A DNA stretch of 64,000 bases from the NCBI GenBank assembly GCA_040954595.2, contig CM082576.2, positions 17,236,001-17,300,000 of the forward strand. The letters run 5' to 3'. Each line of letters starts with the position of its first letter. The stretch's first letter is position 1. Made by a program: the position numbers and the translations under genes. Under the pieces are notes generated by a model, which was not told where the DNA came from, searched no databases, and was given only the letters and a program-made list of their open reading frames with translations. Source of the DNA: Balanoglossus misakiensis. Lineage: Eukaryota; Hemichordata. Positions 47,201-59,623 of the stretch are shown here, in pieces.

Positions 47201-50200
47201 GCGACGCTAATTTGATTGACAGACATACGAGGTTCGAATGTTCTCCGCTACTTACCAAAATCTGGTAAAACCACTTGAGGGCGTTTACAGAATCGGCAAG
47301 ACTGTGTGATTAGCGTCGCGTCCAAAGGACGTTCGCAACGCGGACGCGCATTTCTTTTTCAGTATCACACAGTCTTTGAGCAAGACTAAGTACGACCCTG
47401 TATGGACCCGGGCTCAGTGAGTGACTTTATTGGACCCACCTGTGGCTTGTCTTATACACATCACACACTGAGCCCAAGTCCATACAGGGCAGTATTTCTT
47501 TTAATAACCCTATAGTATCATCCTCCACCTATAAGATACTGTGTAATAATTTGTAACTTCTCGATTATAGGTTGTCATTCTTATGAAGTATTGTCCACCG
47601 CCTGTAAAATACTGTGGCACAGCTTTAGATGCGGAGCAGTTGGAACTTCTGAAGAATGTAATGAGTAAAAGATACAATGTAACAACACAGGAGTTGAACC
47701 TCAGCAATCTATACAATGATGAAGGTTAGTCACACATGTGACAGTTTATTCTTATGCCTACTTCGAAAAAAACCCACAAGTAATCATATCACTACGTGTA
47801 CACATACAGCAGAACCTTGATAAGACTCTGTTAGTCCCGAATTGATACCATTATTTTGTATGGCCTTACAAACTGTGCCGGTGACCCCATTCAAACCCTA
47901 TACATGTACATGTATTATAAATATATTTTATGTTCACAGATCTACAGAGTCAGGGTATCAGGGTTTCTGTCAACAAACAGAATCATATGGACTATGTTAT
48001 AAAAATCATTGAAGAAAATGTGCCCCAGGTAAGATGACCTAATTAACCCTAATGCTACTGGGTGTCATACCTGTTTAGAGTGTCAAGTCCCTTAAAATAC
48101 ATATTTGCCACTTTTTCTTCTAAAACGTATTTTGACTGTCTTGACATGGCTCTCATACGTATTTTGACACACTTGGCAGTTTGAACCCCCCCCCCCTAAA
48201 ATGTACCAAATCGCAGTGGTTTGCACTGGTTTGGTTTGAGGGTCTTGTATAAGCCCTACTGATTAACACGCACTTGGCAGTCTAACAGGCCTGGGAGCCA
48301 GGATTCTAGGCACCCTGGAAATCAAACCAGTTTCAACTGACTTGGCAGAGTTAGGGTTAAAGGGAAAAAGCCACTAAGTTTTCGACAGGGTTAGATCCCA
48401 AAGTGGTATACATCCGAACCTGTTTGATTCTTTATTAGGGTAATTAAAAATTGGTTATATACCAAAGTTTTGAGCACATATATTAAAAAAATCAGTAAAA
48501 AAAGCAATCTGGTGTAGGCTAGTGAATATGTGCAGTAAATTACAATAAATCCAGTAAATGTTGAAACCTGAACGCGTTTGTTTGTTTGTTTATAAACATT
48601 ACAATTCATCCACAATTCCCTGAAATTAGATCATTCTTAGAATGAACGAAGCAGCCAACCGTAGCGTAGATGGGGCCATGACAGCAATTGAAGATTCTAG
48701 TAGGTCGTGGCGACTGCAGTTGGGTATGCTCTGGTATGGGACGACATATTCTCATCAAGGAGGACACCCACACGGCGCGACGACCCCTTCCCTTTAAATT
48801 GGCCACTGCTAACTTTATCACTGTAATTGTTCTCTGCAGATTCACTCTCTGGACCTAAGTAACAATCGAATGTATTCCTTGGATAGCCTGCAATGTCTTG
48901 TTACAAAAGCACCAAACCTAAAGATACTTCGCCTTGGAAGGAATACGGTAGGTACATTACTTTCTTCCATTATCAAGCCTTAGAGTGCCATAGAAGTCTG
49001 TGGAACGTGAATCCTATGACCCTGAGTATGTAGGTTCCTTGGGGTGATCGAAGTAGAGATTGTTCAAATTGGGGTGAAATGTGCATATTTGTAGATTTGG
49101 GGCAATTTTTGCCAGTTTTGGTTTTAAAAATTCTCCTAATCACTTCTTTGATTGCTTTGAAATTTGGTCTGTAGATCCCTGGGTGTGAACTAAATTGAGA
49201 CGTTCAAATTATTTTTAGAATCAGCAATATTGTTTTTTAGAGGCAATTGCCAGTTTTGGTCAAAAATCTTTCCATTATCAACCCGTTAGAGTAATCTTTC
49301 CAATTTTTGGGCATCATTATTTCTACCAAATTCAGCTACGAAATGACAAGGAACTTGAGAAGATAAAGAGATTAAAGTTGGATGAAATTGTGCTCGATGG
49401 AAACCCACTCTGTGATAATTTTAGTGAACAAAGTTCATACATCAGGTAACACAGTCTTCGGTTGTTGTCGGAAACAATCCCTTTTGTTGTATAAGTATGA
49501 GACATGAAATGGAGATATGAAATGGCAATGTGTACTGGTATTTGGAACAGAGATACTGACTTCATACTTGCCTCTCATTATTTAAAAATTTGTTTTACAT
49601 CGTGGAGAATTCTGTAATCATTAAATCTATTCTCTTGGATCCCACCTTTCTTCTAGAAAACAATTGATTTTCAGTGTGAAGTGAAAATAAAATAAAATAC
49701 ATTTAATTAAGGTTGCACAATATTTAGTGTGTAGTTATAAAAGTAAAAAAAAAAATCTAAATTCAACTGAAAGAAATGTGACAGAAAATTAAAATGCAAA
49801 AAACTTTCACAATATTTGTATGTATGTATAAAAGTAAAAAAAAATCTAAATTCACCTGAAAGAAATGTGACAGAAAATGAAAATGCAAAAAACACTTTCT
49901 GGAAACAGTGCTCTGAACAGTCACAGGAATATAAAGCTGCCACTGGTTACAATAGCCACCTTCAATGTTACCAAAGAGACCAAAGTTCACCACAGAAGAC
50001 CACGATATACCAGGAGGCTACCGGACATATGTGAATGAGTCCCTGCACATTTATGTGCAGATGGTAGACTGAACTGTTGTACTGCCCTCTCTAGTTGATT
50101 TCCTGGAGACAGTGCCAATGACGGGTAAGGTTACTCGAGTGGGTAACACCTAAGGCAGGCGCTGTCTTGGTCAGGATTCACTTGTTACAAAGAAGGGCAC

Positions 50201-53200
50201 AGTCAGTCATACATACCACAACTCTACCTGCAGTAATGCTTCACAAAGATTGCATGGTATTTTGCAAACGTATTTGCACCAATGCAGACTGCGACAAGCT
50301 GAAAGTATTGGCGAAGGCAACCAACATATGTGGTGGAAAATAACGTGTAACTTGGCAGCAAAAAAATCCAACAACATAAAAATACAACAAGAGCACTGTG
50401 ACTAGCTGGCAGTTCATTATCTGGTATCTTTCTATCTATATCTTTCAAAGCAAGAGCAAAAAAAATCAAAGTAAGAAAAAAAAAAACAGCTAAAAATCCG
50501 ACTTTTATAAAAATCTAAATGTGTACATGAAGGAGAGGGCCAAGGGAAAAGGTTTCATTTACAAGAATGCATCCACTTCCCAAAAATGATAAGTATGAAG
50601 CAGATTTGTGTTTGTCTGTACAGACACTAAAAGGACAGTATTTGAAAAGAGTACACATTTTCAAATTATGCAAGCAGGTTGTTGATGTTGTTGTTTTGGT
50701 CAGTGTTAGTAGCTGACTCTGACTCTGAATTTGATGTGTTGGAACAATCTGATGGCTATACCCATACAGGACTGTTTAACTTTCTCTAATATTATGCTGA
50801 GTGGTTGTAAGTACATCCCACTAAGGTAAGATTTTATGTTTTACAAATGTGAGGAAGTATTTCAACTGGATTTAGTAAAACATTTATGACAACAAAGCAT
50901 TTTCAGTCTCCAGAAATGTGAAGCCACCCTACCATATAACTTGTATGTCCTACACGTACTTTTTTGTACAACTTGGTATTTTGTGTCACTGGCGCCAAAT
51001 TTTTATGTCTGCAGGGCCATTAGGAAGCATTTCCCAAAGCTAGTGAAACTGGTAAGTTAGAAAATTTTTTTTTTTTGCCATTTCACTGAGATAATCCTAT
51101 TCTAATACATTTGCTACTAGTTTAGCAAAATCTTTTTTTTTTTTCGCCAAAGGACATTAAGGTTGGATTTCTAACCATTTTGTCATATGATGAGGTTTGT
51201 TTCTATCATGAAATTTTCCATTAAAACTCGCACACATAACCTAATATTAGACAGATTTCTGACTGTTTATTTCTGTCTGTGTCATCATTACCCCCCCCCC
51301 CCCTCCCATTAAAAAACACCAACAGCAAAATGGGTGATCAGATTTGAACCAAATTTTGTGGCCATTTATTGATGTGAGATGGCAATACGTGTACCTGATT
51401 GGATTTTGATGAGCGCTCCTTTCATATCGAAGTTATCAAAGATTATTTTTTTTAAATAGTGGTTGCCATTAGAGAGTGACTTTTTCACTAATTTTTCTTT
51501 TGTGCAATGCATATGTCACTTCAGTGAGTGTAATGTTATTTTGTTGCTTGTATTTTTTCCATAGGATGGACATGAGTTGCCACCTTCGATAGGCTTTGAC
51601 TTGGACGTTCCAGACACATTGCCAGAAATCCGAGGAAGTTATTTTGTCAATGATAACGTGAAGACCTTGATCTTGAACTTTTTGGAACAGTAAGTATTCA
51701 ATCAGACTAATATGACTTCTATTGTCTACAGCATGCTTCAGTTATTCAACAAATCAAAAAGCCTACAAGTTTACTAACAAAGTGCTAAACATCGCAGCAC
51801 TGGGTAGTTATGTATGCAAGCTAATAATATTAATAATATTGAGTCTTACATAGCACACATATCCAAAATATGCTCAAGGCTCTTTACAACAATTTCAAGC
51901 TCATTTAAATACAAGCTGCCCAGGGTTCAAGGTATACCCCACATTTCTGATGCTAGGAATGACAATAAAATACATGTACAGTGATTTATTGAAATTATCG
52001 TTAAATGGGGAATTTGTGAACTTGTAATTTATGAGTGTTATAAATGCCGGAGAAGAAAGCACAGCATTTCTGAGCAAACTTTCATGATTGTTCTGTTTAT
52101 AGATATTACAGTTGCTATGACTCTGGCAATCGGCAGAAACTCATAGATGCATATCATGAAAAGGTGAGTATTGATGAAATATATCACACCCGAAAGGATG
52201 ATCAAGATTGCCATTTGTTCATTGATTTTCGTTAGTTTTGGCTGTTGCCAAAGAAGTATGAGAAGAATTTCCTGATAACCAGTGTCTGTATGCCAGAGTA
52301 TCTTTAAATTTAAAACGGACAAAGTCTCTCTCGTTGCCATTTCCCATTAATTATGTTTGATACAAGACACTGTTTATGTTATTCTACATGTGGATATATA
52401 GTGAATCAACGTTCGACCACACACAACTTCCAACCCGTTTGTAGGATATGAAAGTAAAAATCTCAGGAACTACTGGTCCCATTACTTTAAAAGTAGCCAT
52501 GTGGTTATTGTACTCGATCAAGAAAGGGGAGGTTCTTGCAATTCTAAAACTTCTGCATGTGAGGGACACCAATTAAAGGGACATTAGCTGTATCTTTTGG
52601 CTATAATTTTAGTGTTTTTGTTTTGTGTACCAAATGCAATTTCTTGTTCTACTCCAAACAGCAGTGTGATTTAACCAGCAATCTGCTTGTCAAAATAGCC
52701 TGTACGTGTGTAACAACCACTGTTAGTGTTGACAAATGAATTCTAATCTGGACTTGAATACAAATTTTGCACAATAACAATGCTGACTCTATACTTATAG
52801 GTTGTGTTGATAAGCTGGATACTGGGCATTTCATTGTGTTTCGGGGATTTGAACAAGAAACTGCAATAGATATCAAAACGAAAAACTGAAAACAGCGAAA
52901 AGTTACAGCTAATAAAGCTTTAAGCATCTCTTGGAAATTATCTGTGGTCAAATATGGATGTACAGCTGAATTGTAGTCTCTGACTTTGATCTTGTGTCAT
53001 TTTCTGTAGGCATGTTTCTCCCTGACAATACCTCCAGCTCCATCCAAAGATATCCATAGGCCGAAAACACACTCTCTAAGTGGATATGTGCCCTACAACC
53101 GTTCTCTCAATAAGATCTTTGATGCAGGTAAGGTTACATCTCCACTTTCATTTGATTTATAAATGGATAGAGTGACATGTTTTCTTTGAATCCTGCAAAA

Positions 53201-56200
53201 TACAAAATAGATTACCAGAGGGGCGTGGAATGTGTGTTTTTATTGTCAGTTTTTTAGTCCCCATGGATAATGTCCTGGACATTTATCCGTTCCACCTGCA
53301 GCCATTTCTCAGACTTACTTGACCCGATTTCATTGAAACTTGTCACATAAAATGTACGTACACATACTGTTTTATTTTATGATAAATCTGATATGCTCGT
53401 CGGACAGCCAGTTTAGCTTGTGTGTTTAAACACAGGTGATCTAATGTTTTACTCATGTATGTCTGTCTGTTAATTAACACAAATGATCTCAAGAATGGCT
53501 GAACAGATTCAAGTCAAATTTTGTATTATTATCGTTCATAATTGACGCCGCACAACCTCCTATCTTCAGCATGAATTTGTGTGGCTCCATATAGGACACT
53601 TAGATGATGACGTAAGGAAAAAATCTAATCACAACGTTCTGGTGTAGTTACAAAAGTGATATATAGATGAAAATAATATTTTTGTTATCTTGTGCAGAGC
53701 AAAAGTTCCGACTGTTGAAGCAGAACAGATTAAGTGTGGTTGCTTGTCTTGATGAACTCCCAGATACACAGCATGACCTTGCATCATTTGTTATAGATGT
53801 TAGTATGTTCACCGTAAGTATTCTCATCATTCAGCTTTATTTTTAATAATATAAGAATTAGCTAGCCTTATCTGAGATGGTACGGCATTCCAATTTGGTT
53901 TAAGAGATTCTGTCCCCTCCATACAAAAAATGTGAAATTTTTAGTCCATGTCCCTGGTATCTTTTCATATATGGATAGATGCTTGGTTTCCATCACCTTT
54001 GAGTGTTGGCAGTTTCTTCGGCTTGTTTCTACACCAAGTCCACCGAACCCGAGCTGTCTTAAATTCCAGATCTCAAAATTCATTCCGGAAGGCAGACTTG
54101 GTGAATTGTGATATCTTTTCTTCCCAAAGAGGACAAATCACAGTCTTTCAATGACTGTTTCAAATCACCAGCTTTCCATATTAATTCAAAATTTTATAGA
54201 TATCTAACTTTAGGATTGGCTGCCAGTGACAGTCCACAGACGTATGATTTGACAGCTGTTGCATCCCCAAAAACAAATTTTGCATGTCTCGTGATAAACA
54301 AGGACTTGTCAGCCATAGGCATCAGGCTTCTTATTTACAGAATTTCTGGTAGCAGATCACTGCTACCATTGCCACCGATTATTTTAATCCATGTGTAACG
54401 CATTAATCTGTGATCATGTCGAAAAAATAATGAAAACAAATATACAAGTACATGTATACAGTTATTACAACTTTGGGATCATCATTTATTTTCACAGGGC
54501 ACTCTCTTAAGCTTCTGTGTGTCTGGCATTTTCAAAGAAAGTAAGTAGTTAAAGTTTTAATAGTTACAGCTTTACTTTCTCCAAGTAATTCTCAGTTGAA
54601 CCACAGGGAACTCAGGCTCATAGTTGTGGTAAAATGAATAAAAACATAGTTTTATTATTATATTATGAATAAAAAATGGAAAAAATATTAAAAATTATTA
54701 TTATTATTATTATTATTATTAGTATATTTGTAGTAGTTCTTGTTATCTATCATGTGTTAAAATCCAACATACCTATGCATTCTGTCTTCTCCCGGCCCCT
54801 AACACGTACTGTACTGGCCGACCTATATACTCTACCCTAAAAAAAGACAAGGGATGCAACTTGTCTCATACCCAACTGATTTTCACTCGCCAAAAAAACA
54901 CCAAGTCTGCGTGGGACGAGTCTGATGACCTATATCTGAGCCGACGAATTTGATACACGCTACGCGATTGGTTGATTTCAAATTTTGACTCACGGGCAGA
55001 CGAGCTGGAGGTTTCACTAAGAGATTGTTGCAAGCAATGCCAAAATACATCGCGAAAAACTGGATTTTCCAGCTTTATCTACGATATGAGGTACAGTACG
55101 GATCAGGATTGTCGAGTATGACTACTGTAAGTTGGCCCATGTCGAAATTTAGCGATTCCGATGTTGACTTGGTGTGTTTTTTGGCGAGTGAAAATCAGTT
55201 GGGTATGAGACAAGTTGCATCCCTTGTCTTTTTCTTAGGGTAGAGTATATAGGTCGGCCAGTACAGTACGTGTTAGGGAGAAGACAGAATGCATAGGTAT
55301 GTTGGATTTTAACACATGATAGATAACAAGAACTACTACAAATATACTAATAATAATAATAATAATAATTAATAATAATAATAATTTTTAATATTTTTTT
55401 CCATTTTTTATTCATAATAATAATAATAAAACTATGTTTTTATTCATTTTACCACAACTATGAGCCTGAGTGCCCTGTGGTTGAACAAGAACATAAAGCA
55501 TTTTTAAAAATGTGAAAGAAAATACAATGCCAATCATCTTGTTTTCTCTCTCCTGACTTTAGTGAACTCTAAAGATCCGCACAACGCATCAATCCGATCG
55601 TTCTCAAGGACATTCCTAACAGTACCAGCTGGCTCTGGGTAAGACATGAATGACTTTTGTCATTAACACTTCATCTGATAGTTTAGGAATCCTTTTGGTC
55701 AAAGTTCTATCAATAACTCCAATCCTACACTCCCTCTTAGGAGATTAGTGAGTTCTACTAAAATTCACGCTAAACATTTGATTGATTCAAAGTGTTTTTA
55801 GATAGAAAAGCCCATTAAAACTTATTTCTATGTTCTATTTTAAGTTTTCTCCAAAATGAGAAAAATACACACATCGAAATCACATTGATGAGTGTACCGG
55901 TATCCATGGCATGCTCTTGTTTGGCATAGTGCACACACATGTACATTGGAACATTGATACATATTGTCTGACTCTGCCCTGAACTTTTGTATGTAGTGTG
56001 GATAATTATTTTGAGTCACCAGTGAGTTTGTTGAGTCAATGGCTTGTCATATGGGCTTAGTGGCCGGGCACACTGTATCTGACTATAAAATTTCAGCATT
56101 GTAGTTTGGCATTAATGGATAAACTGTGAACCAGGAAAATGAAGTAAAGTTTATGAAGAATGTGATTGGTGGTTTTATTTGTTATTCCAAATACAACCCA

Positions 56201-59013
56201 ATATATGAATGAGCAGTGCTCATTACAATATATGAATGAGCAGTGCTTTATTTGAATTTTAGATATTGCATAATAAATTGCTTTGGATAAAATATAAATT
56301 GATTGTTGGAAAACTGAAATGTTTTATTTACATTATTTCAGACTTTCTATAATCAATGACCAGCTCAGCATTGGACGACCATCACTAAGTCAACTCAAGG
56401 TAAAATTTTATTTTATTTTGTCTGTAGTCTAGCAAGTTTACAAACATTTGATGCAAGGTGTTTGAAATTCTATTTAAAATTAGCTTAAGCTTTCATCTGA
56501 ACACAGAATTCAGATGCACATTTTAAGAAATATTGCTGGCAAAGTTGTCTAGTTTACACTTTACAGTGATGACTGCCTGTTGCTGTGTGTTTTTAAGGTC
56601 AGGTTTGTATAAGTAATAAATGGCCAATAAAAGATGACACTACAGCATTTTCCTGTCAAAATATGACAGATAAAATACCTTTTCTTATGAAAAGCAAAAT
56701 ATACACTTGTCTATATGTGTCATGTTTAATATAATGCGCCCTAAGGTGGTGATCTGTAGTACATGTGTTTGCACAAGGGAGGAAGGTCGATAGAGTGTTA
56801 TGGTGTGAGGTCGTTTGGTTTAGGTGCCATGTCCTGTTGACCTATTTGAACTGCTAATTATCTGTACAGTTGTTCTAATTATACTTTGTGAGGAGGAGTT
56901 AATCCGATGATTGATAGCTTCTTCAAGAGTAGTGGGATGTGTCTAACCACAGGAATTTATTCAGGGAAAGTGGAGAAATACTTATATGATAGAAACCGAA
57001 TAAGTTAGTTGTCTGTCAACTCTTCTGTGTTTATCTTACCGATACGATTGTAACCTGAACACTACGACTTCTCTGCTCGTACACAGTATAAACAATGGCA
57101 CAGTATAATGATATGCATGATAAAATATGCCCTCTTTTGGTGAACTCTTTCTACATTCTACCTTGTCTTGCACTCGATACCGTACTTCCACAAAACATTG
57201 TATGTCTTCGAGTATTCATGAAATATACTCATTTTTTTTCCAATGTGAGAATTTTGTGAGGATTAATTATATTCATGGGCCTACATTTTTGGTAAGAGAC
57301 TATTCAGGTATCTACTCAAGTCTTACTTCAATATCAAATACTTCCTTTCTGTAATATCCCTGTTATTATTTGTGTGTGTTTAGGGAGCCTTTGCAACACC
57401 TGCACCAACTCCATCAACAAGTCCAGTGCCACCAGAAGTACAAGCAGCCACCTCCTCACCTCATCAAATTCAACAGATGCATTCAGTAACACAGTCACTA
57501 CCACCCACGATCAAAACTGAAACTCCAGAATTGACTCCTGAACAGCAGCAGATGGTGCAAAGTTTTTCCAAACAGTCTGGTATGAATCTGAAGTGGTCGT
57601 ACAAGTAAGTTTCTCATTTGTGAGCTTGCATTTACCGTATAATGATGTTTCTCTTTCTGAATTGGCATTTGCCGTATAATGATGACAACAGTAACATGCT
57701 GTTACTGCAGTAGCACTAAACTGAACTGCAATGGACAAGGCAAACACTGTACACTGAAATACCCCACTATAGCTTTCACCCAAAACTGACATCACAACAC
57801 AGTGCTTATAATGAGCAGACCCACAGTGTCCCACAAACCCTGATTCTGCAGCGAGGAGGTGTCATCCGCGATGATTTCTTTTCCCTTTCTTCAAAAAAAT
57901 CCATTTATCAGAAACCACTTGTCTCTTCTTTGTAGTTTGATCTCAGGGCTTAAGGGATGCCGGTATAGTGTGCCAACATTATGGCTAAAATATCAATATT
58001 GTATTGGGGGATGTTTGCCATTTTACAGTCAAAAGAGTCTAATTGATTAATATGAGTCCATTCATAACCATTATACATGCTAGTCACTTTTGGATCTAAC
58101 TGTTCCTGTGAAATGGGAGCTCAGTAGCCTTGACTCTGTTTTTATCTGTACAAGCTATCCAACTAAATATGCTTAGTATTTTAGCAATGTGTCTAACAGT
58201 GAATTCTTTCACAGAAAATATTTGTACATCTATTGGTTTTTGACCAAGTTGACATTGTTAAAATATAAGTGACCTTCCCCTGCATGAAGAAAAAAATCTC
58301 TCCTCCCCAGGTGTCATTTTCCATATTTTAGAATATTTTCATTTTCCTGTTTGTAAAATATACTGTATATCGATGAATTTTCAATGCAATATAGAGTGAA
58401 ACTGGGTGTTCCCCATCCACCTATTTTTTTAAAAAGATGGTATAAAATCTTATGGACAGTGCTGAGTCAGCACTTTTCTTGCATTCACTCCAACTCTATA
58501 TTGCTGGAGCTGGGTGTGAACTGGTCAAAAACTTGACCTGTCCTTGGGATGTTTATTGCTTGCAAATTGCATTCATATTTCACACTTATGTTACAAAGCT
58601 GATCAAAGGAGAGTGTCCTCCTAATGCTAACTGTTACACATATAATTATCCTTGTATTTTTAAGGTGTCTCGCAGAAAATGGTTGGAATTATGAAAATTC
58701 TGCAAGAATATTTACGGCTTTACAGGTGGGTAGCTTCAGTTCCCAAGGATTTGATTTGCAGAACGTGTGCATTGGGTCTGTCATGGTTTATACAGTCATA
58801 GTCTCTGACAAATTGGTACATTTATGCACGTCAATAATTTGATGCAAGGCAGGAACAACAGGAGCTGAATATCAACACTTGAGTGAGTGTGTGTGTGTGT
58901 ATGTCATTGAGCCACTTCTTGAAAGTATATATTATTATTATTATTATCATTGTTTGTTTTGTTTCTCATTACAGGCAAAGGGTAGTATACCCCCGGAAGC
59001 TTTTGTGAAGTGA
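42608..59013 (+). CDS. NXF1: NXF1/TAP nuclear mRNA export receptor (20 coding exons, 692 aa)
   Basis: NXF1 with NXT1 carries mRNPs through nuclear pores. Exons: 42,608-42,674; 43,965-44,169; 44,559-44,763; 46,195-46,278; 46,518-46,619; 47,571-47,724; 47,940-48,028; 48,840-48,947; 49,336-49,445; 51,015-51,051; 51,565-51,689; 52,103-52,163; 53,010-53,127; 53,698-53,813; 54,498-54,540; 55,563-55,638; 56,342-56,399; 57,384-57,604; 58,665-58,725; 58,975-59,013. All introns are GT-AG, every phase agrees, and the sum is 2,079 nt. Domains: N-terminal RGG-rich RNA-binding tail with '[12 protein letters not shown]' (about 68-82); RNP-type RBD ('LTWAKIT' to '[12 protein letters not shown]', about 152-232); LRRs ('[11 protein letters not shown]', '[12 protein letters not shown]', '[10 protein letters not shown]', about 240-387); NTF2-like ('[15 protein letters not shown]' to 'IINDQLSIG', about 400-586); UBA-like TAP-C ('SGMNLKWS', '[12 protein letters not shown]', about 645-692). 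It is about 70 aa longer than human NXF1 (619), partly from a Pro/Thr/Gln-rich linker in exon 18. Confidence 0.97.
43037..43092. repeat. CAGTC hairpin family, copy in NXF1 intron 1
   Basis: AACAGTCTTTTTCCAGAGGC faces an inverted GGGAACAGACTGTT, with the central GGCCAAAGGCC palindrome also present (inverted) at 61,310-61,320. About 56 bp. Confidence 0.7.
44191..44255. repeat. TCTA/TCTG tetranucleotide microsatellite
   Basis: Mixed TCTA and TCTG units in NXF1 intron 2 followed by a short GA run. It begins about 20 bp after the exon 2 donor. Confidence 0.9.
44779..45290. mobile_element. TTAA MITE family A, full copy (512 bp) in NXF1 intron 3
   Basis: TTAA-bounded with the family A inverted ends, in the opposite orientation to the copy at 17,789-18,291. 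Insertion is only 15 nt after the exon 3 splice donor. A short frame runs from exon 3 into it without a stop until about 44,820. Confidence 0.9.
45338..45649. mobile_element. TTAA MITE family B, copy 1
   Basis: It begins TTAAAGGGACATTATCTG and matches 52,573-52,923 throughout. The right end is degraded (AAGGTTTTAG where other copies have AAGCTTTAA). It lies in NXF1 intron 3, 48 bp from the family A copy. Confidence 0.82.
46751..46896. repeat. Dispersed repeat with inverted ends, copy 2
   Basis: It matches 32,744-32,935. Inverted ends CATGCTGCTAGACTCT / AGAGTCTAGCATG. It lies in NXF1 intron 5. Confidence 0.75.
48043..48360. mobile_element. TTAA MITE family D, copy 2
   Basis: It begins TTAACCCTAATGCTACTGG and ends AGTTAGGGTTAA, the inverted equivalent of 35,571-35,872. 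It contains an 11-C run (48,186-48,196). It lies in NXF1 intron 7, starting 14 nt after the exon 7 donor. Confidence 0.88.
49446..51014 (+). other. NXF1: NXF1 cassette intron (between 110-nt and 37-nt exons)
   Basis: Intron 9, 1,569 bp, lies between an exon of exactly 110 nt and one of exactly 37 nt, the exon-size block I recall as characteristic of NXF genes across animals, where this intron can be retained. Here retention gives AGG TAA, so the stop codon lies within the GTAACA donor and the product would end after the LRR domain at about residue 375. The intron holds a tandem duplication of about 91 bp (49,715-49,897). Confidence 0.75.
49715..49897. repeat. Tandem duplication of ~91 bp inside the NXF1 cassette intron
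   Basis: Two adjacent A-rich units, each with AAAAATCTAAATTCAcCTG-like and GAAATGTGACAGAAAAT blocks, differ at a few positions. Confidence 0.8.
52573..52923. mobile_element. TTAA MITE family B, copy 2 (351 bp)
   Basis: Starts TTAAAGGGACATTAGCTG, ends AGTTACAGCTAATAAAGC then TTTAA. It matches 45,338-45,649 and 62,935-63,203. It lies in NXF1 intron 12. Confidence 0.88.
54599..55484. mobile_element. 886-bp foldback element with ~310-bp inverted arms in NXF1 intron 15
   Basis: Arms at 54,599-54,907 and 55,166-55,484 are inverted copies with few mismatches, including matching ATT/AAT microsatellites of different length. The loop is about 258 bp. It lies wholly inside NXF1 intron 15, so the pre-mRNA can form a duplex of roughly 300 bp. 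Confidence 0.93.
55985..56080. mobile_element. GTGCCCTCTAA MITE, fragment in NXF1 intron 16
   Basis: The 'GAGTCACCAGTGAGTTTGTT' block and flanks match the right halves of 32,966-33,128 and 59,418-59,581. The ends are degraded. Confidence 0.7.
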
Positions 59014-59417
59014 AAGTGTTTCATGATCTACGTTGCTTAGCAACACAGCAAACTTCAGTTAGAGCTGTAATTAAAATATGGACATTTATCTTGCTTCAAA
59101 AGTGTCATGTTTAATACGTTATTAATTGTGTAGACATTCTTCAAATTGAAGGGAGGAATGTTTCTGCAGGTTTATGTTGTTCTGACAGAGAAAGTTGGGC
59201 GTTGTCCATTTTTTATAGATTTTTTAATATTATATACCTTTTTATTTTTCAATGGCAATATGTTCGTTTGTGCGTTTCATTGGATTGTTGCTGTCAACAA
59301 CTTGTCACATCATCAACAACCGCTGTCATTAACAGTGTATGGCTTCAATAACTTCAGCCGAACTGGCAAAGCTTCATCAATACAGTGTGACATGCAACGT
59401 CCAATAACGACATCAGT

Positions 59418-59581
59418 GTGCCCTCTAACAAACATGATTTATAAAAGCTGTGTGTCAATACGAGGATGTCGAAAAATTTCTCTGAGTCAGCCCAATACCT
59501 TTGCATGTAGTGTGGAGAATTTACTTGAGTCACCAGTGAGTTTGTTGAGTCAGTGGCACATCATATGAGATTAGAGGGCAC
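59418..59581. mobile_element. Short MITE family with GTGCCCTCTAA ends, copy 2
   Basis: Starts GTGCCCTCTAACAAACAT, ends TTAGAGGGCAC, 164 bp, matching 32,966-33,128. It lies about 400 bp after the NXF1 stop and may be inside its 3' UTR. Confidence 0.82.
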
Positions 59582-59617
59582 TCTGACTAGCATATGTTTA
59601 CGGGTTTTTCCTTTAAG

Positions 59618-59623
59618 AATAAA
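59618..59623 (+). terminator. Candidate NXF1 polyadenylation signal
   Basis: AATAAA about 600 bp after the NXF1 stop. A second one lies at 60,054-60,059. Transcript data would be needed to choose. Confidence 0.4.

Noticed and set aside
50140-50180. Possible constitutive-transport-element-like loop sequence in the NXF1 cassette intron
   Set aside because: Only a short CCTAAGG-type similarity is visible, without a demonstrable paired second loop, so it cannot be claimed by eye.
59146-59568. 140-codon plus-strand frame after the NXF1 stop
   Set aside because: It lies in the likely NXF1 3' UTR and its end is the GTGCCCTCTAA MITE.
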